A stretch of DNA of 29,926 bases from positions 1-29,926 of the forward strand of contig DASSLR010000018.1 of assembly GCA_035689345.1 (NCBI GenBank), given 5' to 3'. Source of the stretch: CF-118 sp035689345 (GTDB lineage: Bacteria; Chloroflexota; Dormibacteria; Dormibacterales; Dormibacteraceae). A model generated the notes under the pieces. That model searched no databases and was not told the DNA's origin. It was given only the letters and a program-made list of their open reading frames with translations. Position 1 is the first letter of the stretch, and every line of letters starts with the position of its first letter. Positions 23,002-29,926 of this stretch are shown piece by piece. Made by a program: the position numbers and the translations under genes.

Positions 23002-23859
23002 ATGCTAGCGGCGGCGTGTGGGGCGGCGTCTCACGCCCAGCCCGCACAGACACCGCTGGCGGCGGTGCAGCCCGCGCAGCCGACGCCCAGCAGTCCCTCG
23101 CCATCACCGGCGTCGCCTTCTCACGTGTTCGTCATCGTCATGGAGAACCGCAGCTACGACCAGGCGATCGCCGGGGGCTACACGGCGAAGCTGGCGCAGC
23201 AGTTCGGTGTGGCCACGAACTACCACGCCGTGTCCCATCCCAGCCTGCCCAACTACCTCGCGCTCACGTCGGGCAGCACGTGGGGCATCGCCGACGACGG
23301 TTACCACGCGCTCCCGGCTTCAGGGCTGGGGCAGCAGCTCACGCAGGCCGGAATCACGTGGCGCGCCTACATGGAAGGCATGTCGGGCACCTGTTTCTCG
23401 AGCCCTTATCCGTACGCGTTGAAACACGATCCGTTTCCGTACTACGGCGGCAAGTGCCCGGCCGAGGTCCAATCGTTGGGCAGCTTCGCCCCGGACATGG
23501 CCGGCGCCGACGCACCCCGCTTCGTGTGGATCAGCCCCGGCCTCTGCAACGACGGCCACGACTGCTCGACCGCTGTCGCGGACAGGTACCTCGCGCGGAT
23601 CGTGCCCCAGATCATGGCCACCGCCGCCTGGCAGCAGAACGGCGTGCTGTTCATCACCTGGGACGAGGGAGAGGACAGCTCCAACCACGTGCTCACGCTC
23701 GTGATCAGGCCAGGCGGTGCCGCGCAGCAGTCGAAGGCCTACCACGACCACTATTCGCTGCTCGCGACCGTCGAGGACCTGCTGGGCGTGCCGCGCCTGG
23801 GTCAGGCGGCGAAGGCGAACACGCTGCGCGAGCTTCTCGTCAGCGGCTCGGCGTCGTAG
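23002..23859 (+). CDS. Secreted phosphoesterase (phospholipase C/acid phosphatase family)
   Basis: A protein of about 285 aa with an alkaline-phosphatase-like fold (phosphoesterase family PF04185). Motifs are VFVIVMENRSYDQ (metal-binding Glu48-Asn49), SHPSLPNYLALTSG, WRAYMEGM, HDPFPYY, FITWDEGEDSSNH and DHYSLLATVEDLLG. The N-terminus MLAAAC looks like the end of a lipobox, followed by a Pro/Ser/Ala-rich linker, so it is probably an exported lipoprotein. The true start may be the TTG at 22978, which would lengthen the signal peptide but overlap the divergent gene. No ribosome-binding site is visible at either. The 3' end overlaps the convergent enolase-family gene by 20 nt. Confidence 0.85.
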   Translation: MLAAACGAASHAQPAQTPLAAVQPAQPTPSSPSPSPASPSHVFVIVMENRSYDQAIAGGYTAKLAQQFGVATNYHAVSHPSLPNYLALTSGSTWGIADDGYHALPASGLGQQLTQAGITWRAYMEGMSGTCFSSPYPYALKHDPFPYYGGKCPAEVQSLGSFAPDMAGADAPRFVWISPGLCNDGHDCSTAVADRYLARIVPQIMATAAWQQNGVLFITWDEGEDSSNHVLTLVIRPGGAAQQSKAYHDHYSLLATVEDLLGVPRLGQAAKANTLRELLVSGSAS

Positions 23860-24976
23860 AGGGCCGGCGCTCCCGGCTGAGCAGCTCGGTCGACGTCGTG
23901 ACCTCGCGCAACCGCTCCTCATCCACGGTCACTCCGAGCCCTGGCCCGTCCGGCAGGCGCAGCCGCCCGTCGTGCAGCACGAATGGCTCGGTGATGATGT
24001 CGCGGTGGTAGTAGCGGTCCGAGGCTGACGTATCGCCCGGGAGCGTGAAGTTGGACATCGCCGCCATCGCCACGTTGCCTGCGCGCCCGATGCCCGTCTC
24101 GAGCATGCCGCCCATCCAGACGGGGATCGCGTGCTTCGCGCACAGGTCATGGATGCGCCGCGCCTCCAGGTAGCCGCCCACGCGACCCGGCTTGATGTTG
24201 ATGATCCGGCAGGCGTGCAGGTCGATCGCGTCGGCGGCCGCCTGCAGGGAGTGGATCGACTCGTCCAGGCAGATCGGCGTGCTCACGATCTCCGCCATCC
24301 GCGCGTGTGCCAGCACCTGGTCTTCGGGCATCGGCTGTTCGATCAGCAGAAGCTCGTACGCGTCGAGCTCGGCGAGGTGTTTGGCGTCGGACAGCCGGTA
24401 CGCCGTGTTGGCGTCGACCTGAAGGGGCACGTCGCCGAAGCGCTCGCGCACAGCGCGCACCGGCTCGACATCCCACCCGGGCTTGATCTTCAGCTTGATC
24501 CGGCGGTAGCCCTGGTCGAGGAAGCCGCCGACCGTGCGCAGCAGCTCCGGGATCGTGGGATGGATGCCTACTGAGACTCCGCAGTCGACGGCGCCGCGCA
24601 CGGCGCCGAAGTAGGTCGCGAACGACTCACCGCGGGCACGCAGCTGCGCGTCGAGAATGGCCATCTCGATGGCGGCTTTCGCCATCTGGTGGCCGTGCAC
24701 CGGCCGCAGCGTCTCGTGCACGTCCTCGGCGCTCAGGTCGTGCTTCTGAAAGAGGCGAGGCAGGAGGTGATGGACCAGCACGTGCTGCGCTCCGTCGACG
24801 TACTCGGGCGAGTAGGTCGGGTCTTCGCCCGCCACGCACTCGCCCCACCCCTCGCCTTCCGACGTGATCGCCTTGACGAGCAGGATGTCGCGGTCGAGCT
24901 GGACGCCGAAGGAGGTCTCGAACGGCGCCACCAGCGGGATGCCTATGCGACGGAGCTCAACCACCTCGAGTCTCAT
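23840..24976 (-). CDS. menC: o-Succinylbenzoate synthase / N-succinylamino acid racemase family (enolase superfamily)
   Basis: A 378 aa enzyme of the muconate-lactonising subgroup. The catalytic set is K161-L-K163, D188 (DAN), E213 (IEQP), D238 (LDES) and K262 (NIKPGRVGG), all at the spacing of Amycolatopsis NSAR/OSBS, with GGMLETGIGRA near the end. These enzymes either dehydrate SHCHC to o-succinylbenzoate in menaquinone synthesis or racemise N-succinylamino acids, and sequence alone does not separate the two. No other men genes are present, while NUDIX and aldo/keto reductase neighbours neither support nor exclude menaquinone. Its ATG overlaps the stop of the aldo/keto reductase gene by 4 nt. 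Confidence 0.9.
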   Translation of the reverse strand: MRLEVVELRRIGIPLVAPFETSFGVQLDRDILLVKAITSEGEGWGECVAGEDPTYSPEYVDGAQHVLVHHLLPRLFQKHDLSAEDVHETLRPVHGHQMAKAAIEMAILDAQLRARGESFATYFGAVRGAVDCGVSVGIHPTIPELLRTVGGFLDQGYRRIKLKIKPGWDVEPVRAVRERFGDVPLQVDANTAYRLSDAKHLAELDAYELLLIEQPMPEDQVLAHARMAEIVSTPICLDESIHSLQAAADAIDLHACRIINIKPGRVGGYLEARRIHDLCAKHAIPVWMGGMLETGIGRAGNVAMAAMSNFTLPGDTSASDRYYHRDIITEPFVLHDGRLRLPDGPGLGVTVDEERLREVTTSTELLSRERRPSTTPSR

Positions 24977-25869
24977 GTGCTCAGCGTATCGAGCCGGGCC
25001 GCCTGCTCGCCGGTCAGCTCCAGGTCGGCGGCCGCGACGTTCTCGTCGACCTGCGTCACGTTCGAGGCGCCGGGTATGGCGACGACATTGGGCTTGCGGA
25101 TGAGCCAGGCGAGCGCGACCTGCGCAGGTGTGGCGCCGTGCGTCGACGCCACCTCCCGCAATGCCGCCACCAGCGGCGCCGCGCGGGCCCGGCCCGCCGC
25201 GCGAAAGTTGGCCCGAAAGCGGCGGAAGTTGCTCGGCGGAGCGTCCTGATACTTGCCCGAGAGCAGGCCCTGCCCGAGCGGGCTGTAGGCGATGACGAGG
25301 CGGCCCTCGCGCTGCGCCCACGGCACGAGCTCCCGGTCGGGGCGGCGCTGGACGAGGCTGAACATCACCTGGTTGGAGAGGACGGGACCGCCGAGAGCGC
25401 GCTCCGCCGCCTGCCACCGCGCGAGCGAGAAATTGCTCACCCCGACGTGGCGCACCAGGCCCGATTCCATCAGCCGCCTCATGCGCCGCATCGTGGCGCC
25501 GGTCGGGAACAGCGGGCTTGGCCAGTGCTGCTGGTAGAGGTCGATGTGGTCGACCGCGAGCCGGCGGGCGCTGGCCCTCGCGCGCGCTTCCACCATCTGG
25601 GGCAGGCCCAGCGGAAAGATCTTCGTGGCCAGGAACACTCGCTCTCGCTGCTCGCGGATCGCCTCGCCGACGATGCGCTCCGAACGGCCCTGGCCGTAGA
25701 TCTCGGCGGTGTCGATCAGCGTGACGCCAAGCTCGAGCGCGCGATGCACGATCGCCTTCGCGTCCTCGTTCGCGTACTTGCTGCCGTAACCCCACTCGGC
25801 CGACCCGAACTGCCAGGTGCCGAGGCCAATCGCCGAAACGCGCACGCCGCCGGCTTCGACGTACTTCAA
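24973..25869 (-). CDS. Aldo/keto reductase
   Basis: A 298 aa NADPH-dependent TIM-barrel oxidoreductase. It has the N-terminal VSAIGLGTWQFG, catalytic Asp-Tyr in LIDTAEIYGQGRSE, Lys in VFLATKIFP, His in YQQHWPSP, HVGVSNFS, and the cofactor-binding SPLGQGLLSGKY and IPGASNVTQVDEN. It belongs to the general stress/YghZ-like aldo/keto reductases; the substrate is unknown. The start is a TTG at 25869 that overlaps the NUDIX stop (TTGA) and gives LKYVEAGGVRVSAIGLGT, the expected family start; no ATG is available. The stop overlaps the next start (ATGA). Confidence 0.9.
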   Translation of the reverse strand: MKYVEAGGVRVSAIGLGTWQFGSAEWGYGSKYANEDAKAIVHRALELGVTLIDTAEIYGQGRSERIVGEAIREQRERVFLATKIFPLGLPQMVEARARASARRLAVDHIDLYQQHWPSPLFPTGATMRRMRRLMESGLVRHVGVSNFSLARWQAAERALGGPVLSNQVMFSLVQRRPDRELVPWAQREGRLVIAYSPLGQGLLSGKYQDAPPSNFRRFRANFRAAGRARAAPLVAALREVASTHGATPAQVALAWLIRKPNVVAIPGASNVTQVDENVAAADLELTGEQAARLDTLST

Positions 25870-26465
25870 TCCAGTCCGGTCCGCAGGCGCTCGTAGACGA
25901 TCTGCGACCACGACTCCATCTCGAGGAAATAGATGCGCATGTCGTCGAGCGTCAGCAGCTCGCCCGCAAGCTTGTCCGTCTCGCGGATGCGGATGTCGGG
26001 ACTGTCTCCGTCGACCAGGAACACCGCCCCAAGGTGGACCCTCGAAACGGGCGACGACTCCTCGTTCAAGAACCCGAGGAGCCTGGCTTCGAAGTGGCCG
26101 TCGTACACGACCTCCTCCTCCCACTCGCGCTTCAGCCCGTCCTGCAGCGGATCGCCGGCGTGCAGGTCGCCGGGGTTGATGTGGCCGCCGACACCGAGCG
26201 AGTACTGCTTGCGCAGGCGGCGCTCGGACGAGGCGCGAAGCCGGTGCGTGAGCAGGTAGCGGTCGCGGTGCCGGAAGACGACGTACGGGATGATCTGCTG
26301 GTACGAGGGGTCGTCTTCGACCTCGGCCCGCGGCTTGAAAAAGTGCCTGGTGCGAATCACCTCGTGCGCATGCTCGAGGTTGTCGGTGATGAAACCGTGC
26401 CACGCGCCATCGGGAAAGATGTCCTCGCGCCGCACGCACAGCACCTGCTCGGCCGCGACCTTCAT
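25866..26465 (-). CDS. NUDIX-domain phosphoesterase
   Basis: A 199 aa protein with a Nudix box in GGHINPGD...LQDGLKREWEEEV, matching GX5EX7REUXEEXGU except that the first Glu is displaced by a short insertion (HAGDPL). It also carries the conserved phrase YSLGVGGHINPGD. The length and N-terminal extension (ITDNLEHAHEVIRTRHFF) resemble a group of predicted phosphoesterases rather than MutT. Substrate unknown, presumably a nucleotide-linked metabolite. The ATG overlaps the upstream stop and the stop overlaps the aldo/keto reductase TTG start, so translation is coupled. Confidence 0.85.
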   Translation of the reverse strand: MKVAAEQVLCVRREDIFPDGAWHGFITDNLEHAHEVIRTRHFFKPRAEVEDDPSYQQIIPYVVFRHRDRYLLTHRLRASSERRLRKQYSLGVGGHINPGDLHAGDPLQDGLKREWEEEVVYDGHFEARLLGFLNEESSPVSRVHLGAVFLVDGDSPDIRIRETDKLAGELLTLDDMRIYFLEMESWSQIVYERLRTGLD

Positions 26466-27064
26466 GCCATGCGCACCAGTCCGCGGCCGAAGACCGCAAC
26501 GAGCTCCGCGGTGCGGTCGATCTCCTCATCGGACACCGGCAGAAAGTAGATCCACGCTGCGCGTTCGGTGCTCGTGGTGATCATGGTGCGCGCCGAGTCC
26601 GCGCTGGGATTGCCGCAAGGGCCGTCCGCGTCGGCGACGCAGAGCCTGCCCGCCACGTTGACGTGCTCTTTGCCGATGCCTGTGTATCCCTCGCCTTCGG
26701 CGCCCAGCCGGATGACGAGCTCGTCGCCGCGCGCCTTCTCGAGGTCGTACAGGCCGACCGGCACCTGGAGCTGCACCGACAGCGCGTTCGCGACGTCGAC
26801 CAGCGAGTTGACACGCGGCAGCGGCTCGCCCTTCTTCAGCCGGCGCAGCAGCGCCTCGTTGGAGGGCCGCATACGGGTCGGGTCGGTGCCGAAGCGCCGG
26901 TAGAGGGCGCGTGCGCGGCCGACGTCGCCGATGGTCCCCGCCCGCACCGCCTGCGTCGCGCGCGCGACCTCCAGCTCGAAGTCTTCGCGCGGCTCGGTGA
27001 CCTCCAGCTCGTGAAGCTCCAATGCCGCGAACTCCACATCGAGGTCGGTGCGTACCTTCAGCAT
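26462..27064 (-). CDS. B3/B4-domain protein (COG3382-like)
   Basis: A 200 aa protein resembling the B3/B4 tRNA-binding/editing region of phenylalanyl-tRNA synthetase beta: RMRPSNEALLRRLKKGEPLPRVNSLVDVANALSVQLQVPVGLYD and a C-terminal ARTMITTSTERAAWIYFLP. Stand-alone versions are widespread and of unproven function, perhaps clearing misacylated tRNA or binding an amino acid. I chose ATG 27064 (MLKVRTDLD), which overlaps the aroA stop by 7 nt; the upstream in-frame stretch lies inside aroA and is arginine-rich. Position after aroA and tyrA, in aromatic amino acid synthesis, is suggestive. Confidence 0.82.
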   Translation of the reverse strand: MLKVRTDLDVEFAALELHELEVTEPREDFELEVARATQAVRAGTIGDVGRARALYRRFGTDPTRMRPSNEALLRRLKKGEPLPRVNSLVDVANALSVQLQVPVGLYDLEKARGDELVIRLGAEGEGYTGIGKEHVNVAGRLCVADADGPCGNPSADSARTMITTSTERAAWIYFLPVSDEEIDRTAELVAVFGRGLVRMA

Positions 27065-28323
27065 CCGCGAGTCAGCTCCTCGATCTCGTCGAAGAATCCG
27101 GGATACGAGATGGCGGCGCACTCGGCGTCTTCGATGGTGGTCTCGCCCCGCGCCAGCAGGGCGGCGACCGCCAGCGCCATCGCGATGCGGTGATCGCCGC
27201 GCGAGCGCACGCGCGCGCCCTCCAGGCGCGTGGGCCCGTGAATCTCCCAGCCGTCGTCCAGGCCCCGGATGTCGGCGCCCATCACGGCGAGGCCCTCGGC
27301 CATGGCGTCGATCCGGTTCGATTCCTTGACGCGGAGCTCGCGCGCGCCGGCGATCCGGCTGACGCCGGGCAGCTGCGTCGCGGCCACCGCGAGCGCCGGC
27401 AGCTCGTCGATCATGGCCGCGGAGTCGTCGGCGCCGATGATGACGGGCCTGAGGTTCTTGCCCCCCGCCACCTCCAGCCAGCCCACGGGTTCGCCGGCTG
27501 CATCGCTCGTGGCCCCGGCGGTCACGCCGAAGCCGCTGCGCCGCAGCAGCTCGATGAAGCCTGTCCGGGTCGGGTTGAGGCCGACGTCGCGGATGCGAAT
27601 GCGCGAGCGGGGCACGAGCGCGCCGGCCACGAGCCAGAAGCTCGCGGCGCTGATGTCGCCCGGGATCGCCAGCATCAGGGGGCGCAGCCGCTCGGCCTTC
27701 TCCAGGCGCACGCCGCTACCCTTCGGCGTCACCGGCGCGCCCATGGCCCGCAGCATCCGCTCGGTGTGATCGCGGGTCACGACCGACTCGGCGACCTCGG
27801 TGACGCCGTTCGCGAACAGGCCGGCGAGCAGCACGGCCGACTTCACCTGCGCGCTCGGCACCGGCGGCCGGTACTCGATGCCGCGCAGCGGCCCGCCACC
27901 ACCCACGCGCAGCGGCGGCCAGGTCGCGTGGGCGCCCATCCTGGTCAGCGGCTCGACCACGCGGTCCATCGGCCGGGAACGCAGCGATTCGTCGCCCGTC
28001 AGCTCCGACCTGAAAGGTTGCGCCGCCAGCAAACCCGACAGGAGGCGCATGGTCGTGCCGGAGTTGCCGCAGTCGAGCGCGCCGGCGGCGGGCTTCAGGC
28101 CGGTCATGCCGCGACCGACCACGGTGGTCTCGTCGACCTCGACGCCGAGCGCGCGCAGGCACGACGCGGTCGAGCGCACGTCCTCGCCCTGGGACAGGCC
28201 GCGCAGGCTGCTGGCGCCCTGGGCGATCGCGCCGAGGATGAGGGCTCGGTGCGAGATCGACTTGTCGCCGGGCAGGCGCACCTCGCCGCGCAGCTGCCGC
28301 GCCGTCCGGATCGTGGCGATCAC
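27058..28323 (-). CDS. aroA: 3-Phosphoshikimate 1-carboxyvinyltransferase (EPSP synthase)
   Basis: A 421 aa enzyme of the shikimate pathway joining shikimate-3-phosphate and PEP. Motifs are RLPGDKSISHRALILG (K21, S22, R26), DCGNSGTTMRLLSGL, GDESLRSRPMDRVVEPL, VPSAQVKSAVLLAGLFA, and RVKESNRIDAMAEGL. The LPGDKSISHR form looks like the Bacillus-type class II enzymes rather than the E. coli class I sequence; inhibitor sensitivity cannot be judged. The start is a GTG 52 nt after the lipoprotein gene. It is followed by an overlapping run of four accessory genes. Confidence 0.96.
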   Translation of the reverse strand: MIATIRTARQLRGEVRLPGDKSISHRALILGAIAQGASSLRGLSQGEDVRSTASCLRALGVEVDETTVVGRGMTGLKPAAGALDCGNSGTTMRLLSGLLAAQPFRSELTGDESLRSRPMDRVVEPLTRMGAHATWPPLRVGGGGPLRGIEYRPPVPSAQVKSAVLLAGLFANGVTEVAESVVTRDHTERMLRAMGAPVTPKGSGVRLEKAERLRPLMLAIPGDISAASFWLVAGALVPRSRIRIRDVGLNPTRTGFIELLRRSGFGVTAGATSDAAGEPVGWLEVAGGKNLRPVIIGADDSAAMIDELPALAVAATQLPGVSRIAGARELRVKESNRIDAMAEGLAVMGADIRGLDDGWEIHGPTRLEGARVRSRGDHRIAMALAVAALLARGETTIEDAECAAISYPGFFDEIEELTRGC

Positions 28324-28375
28324 CGTCGAATGATGCCAGCCTCTCGGACCTGGTCAGCGCGATGAGTCCGGACGC

Positions 28376-29347
28376 TCAGGTGCAGGGACCGGCCACCGTG
28401 ACTGGATGGTCGGAGAAGAGCGCGACCTGCCGGAGGCCCAGCTGCGGCGAGTAGTGGTATATCGCCCACTGCGGCGTCGAGGCTGAACTGCTGAACCAGA
28501 CGTCAGTGCCGTCTACAGCCACGGGGCCCCAGGGGCGGATGGCGTCGGTGGCTCCTGACCACACCTTGACGGGCTCACCACTGACCGGGATCCGCCATAG
28601 CTCCTCATCCGCGCCCTCCATGATCGCCAGGCCGGCGCCGCTCGCATCGACCGCGAGCAGTCGAGTGCGGGCGCCTCTGTCGAACCACGTCGCCACTTGG
28701 CCCGTGCCAAGGTCGAATCGCACCACGGGGTTCGGACCGCCCGCCACGTCCGAGGTGACGCCCGCCGCGTAAACGGCTCGGCTGTCAACCCACGTCCAGT
28801 TGAGCGAATCGGTGGTCAGCCTGATCGGGGTACCGCCGCTCAGCGGCACCTGCCACAGGCCTCGACCGATGCCCACCAGGCCATAGGCCGCCGAATTCAC
28901 GAATTCCATCTGCATCAGGTAGACGGCGCCTGTGCCGATGCCCACCACCTGCCACGGGCCACCGCTGGTGAGAAGCCGGAAGGTGCCACTCCTGAGGTCG
29001 GCGAGCTCGACATTCCCCTGCTTGGTTCCGCCGTCGAAGTAGGCGTAGGAGAGCCCGTCTGCCGAGAGTACGGGAGGCGCCACCGCCACCCAGCGCTGGA
29101 GGGCGCGGTCGTAGAACGAGCCGCCGGCCGCACCAGGATCTGGAGCGAACGCAGACGTGGGAAGGGTGATGAAGCCCGCCTGCAGCGGCCCCGATCCCTG
29201 GCCTTTCGCCGCAGCGACCACTGGAAGCCGGCACGACGCAGGTGCGGTCGATGTGGGGCTGGCGCGGCCGGTTGGCGGCTGTGTGGAGCACGACACGAGC
29301 GCCAGCGCGAGGCCCAGGCATGCGAGCGGCCATCGAAACTTGCTCAT
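28376..29347 (-). CDS. Lipoprotein with predicted beta-propeller, function unknown
   Basis: A 323 aa exported protein. The N-terminus (MSKFRWPLACLGLALALVSC) is a lipoprotein signal with lipobox LVSC and lipidated Cys20. A low-complexity Thr/Pro/Ser linker follows, then repeated blades such as PPVLSADGLSYAYFDGG, LADLRSGTFRLLTSGG, GLWQVPLSGGTPIRLT, VVRFDLGTGQVATW and ELWRIPVSGEPVKVWSG. These are typical of WD40/TolB-like beta-propellers. I do not recognise a specific family. Its insertion between tyrA and aroA, with 79 and 52 nt gaps, is unusual for a shikimate operon. A weak AGG ribosome-binding site precedes the ATG. Confidence 0.8.
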   Translation of the reverse strand: MSKFRWPLACLGLALALVSCSTQPPTGRASPTSTAPASCRLPVVAAAKGQGSGPLQAGFITLPTSAFAPDPGAAGGSFYDRALQRWVAVAPPVLSADGLSYAYFDGGTKQGNVELADLRSGTFRLLTSGGPWQVVGIGTGAVYLMQMEFVNSAAYGLVGIGRGLWQVPLSGGTPIRLTTDSLNWTWVDSRAVYAAGVTSDVAGGPNPVVRFDLGTGQVATWFDRGARTRLLAVDASGAGLAIMEGADEELWRIPVSGEPVKVWSGATDAIRPWGPVAVDGTDVWFSSSASTPQWAIYHYSPQLGLRQVALFSDHPVTVAGPCT

Positions 29348-29426
29348 TCTTTGACCTGAGCTTGATTCGTTACGCGCTGGATGCCGAGGGCCGAGCGACC
29401 CGCAAACCGACGGGCGTACAGCGCTG

Positions 29427-29926
29427 CTAGCGGGCCCAGCGCTCGCGCACCGATCGGGCCTCCTCGAAGAGCTCGACCAGGCGCGGGTCGTCCGCTTCGA
29501 GGTGACGGCGCAGCCGGGCGAGCTCGGCGCTGATCGCGTCCAGCACGGCCACCATGTTTTCGCGATTCGTCTCGGCGATGCTCGCGTAAAGCTCGGGGTC
29601 GCCGGCCGCGAGGCGGCTCATGTCGCGGAACCCGCTGCCGGCGACCTCCGACGCATCGGGCCAGTCGGCGGCTCGAGACAGCGCGAGCACGTACCCGACC
29701 GACAGGAGAAACGCGGCGTGGCTGACCCCTGCGACCAACCTGTCGTGCGCGGACGCGCTCATGACTATCGGGTGCGACCCGACGGACTCGATGAGCTGAA
29801 CCACCGCCGGGTCGCGGCGCGTGAGGATCCAGGGAGCGCCCTGGAAGATCGCCGGGTCGGCGGCGTCGATGCCCGACGTCTCCTTGCCGCACATGGGGTG
29901 GCCGCCGACGAGGTCCACCCCGGCGG
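29427..29926 (-). CDS. tyrA: Prephenate dehydrogenase, C-terminal part (cut by window edge)
   Basis: The visible 166 or so residues begin at VDLVGGHPMCGKETSGI, the conserved prephenate-binding motif after the Rossmann domain, followed by the all-helical dimerisation domain with AHDRLVAGVSHAAFLLS (conserved HD and SH residues) and VAGSGFRDMSRLAAGDPELY. The NAD-binding half lies beyond base 29926. The enzyme oxidises prephenate to 4-hydroxyphenylpyruvate for tyrosine. It is upstream of the lipoprotein and aroA, making a TyrA-AroA aromatic amino acid operon. The GTG at 29918 is not a real start. Confidence 0.93.
   Translation of the reverse strand, partial: AGVDLVGGHPMCGKETSGIDAADPAIFQGAPWILTRRDPAVVQLIESVGSHPIVMSASAHDRLVAGVSHAAFLLSVGYVLALSRAADWPDASEVAGSGFRDMSRLAAGDPELYASIAETNRENMVAVLDAISAELARLRRHLEADDPRLVELFEEARSVRERWAR

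Overview
The window is a 29.9 kb piece of a GC-rich bacterial chromosome with densely packed genes, nearly all on the minus strand. It contains housekeeping genes and envelope and energy genes. No phage, insertion sequence, CRISPR array or tRNA was seen. The left edge is the 5' end of a 16S rRNA gene. Its opening bases, the GC richness, the actinobacterial/Chloroflexota-like gene set (R2lox oxidase, NuoJKLMN, heterodimeric ABC exporter, thrC-MoaD pair) and many GTG starts suggest a Terrabacteria soil lineage, possibly Dormibacterota/Chloroflexota-like. That placement is a guess from memory of families, not a database result.

Layout from left to right (the minus strand is read right to left). 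1-430: 16S rRNA 5' end with a good promoter and a boxA-like leader. 431-3015: the classical replication/repair block recR-ybaB-dnaX with the SRP RNA just upstream of dnaX. 3146-6078: a CDP-alcohol phosphatidyltransferase and a class A penicillin-binding protein. 6272-12123: nuoN, M, L, K and J in canonical J-K-L-M-N transcription order with overlapping stops and starts, but without nuoA-I. 12157-17108: a small two-helix membrane protein, two ABC half-transporters forming a probable heterodimeric exporter, a CBS-pair protein and a CopD-like membrane protein. These run in the same direction and may be co-transcribed with the nuo genes. 17133-18158 (+): an R2-like ligand-binding oxidase. 18139-20402: mnmA and a flavin-dependent oxidoreductase. 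20407-22181: a NIL-domain protein, a MoaD/ThiS-like ubiquitin-fold protein and a threonine synthase. 22269-23859: a divergent pair, an aldose-epimerase-like protein (-) and a secreted phosphoesterase (+). 23840-29926: a tight operon running tyrA (cut by the window edge), lipoprotein, aroA, B3/B4-domain protein, NUDIX, aldo/keto reductase, and OSBS/NSAR-type enolase.

The most unusual signal is in the NuoJKLMN block. The fold-level motifs and gene order are those of the complex I membrane arm. However, most of the charged residues known to be needed for proton translocation are replaced: both NuoK glutamates, the TM5 glutamate of NuoL and NuoM, and the TM7/TM8/TM12 lysines or histidine of L, M and N. 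This looks like a structurally conserved but ion-translocation-altered membrane module. Secondary points of interest are the MoaD-like protein with a masked C-terminal Gly-Gly beside threonine synthase and NIL, two GTGCACAAAA sites upstream of threonine synthase, and signs of leaderless promoters.
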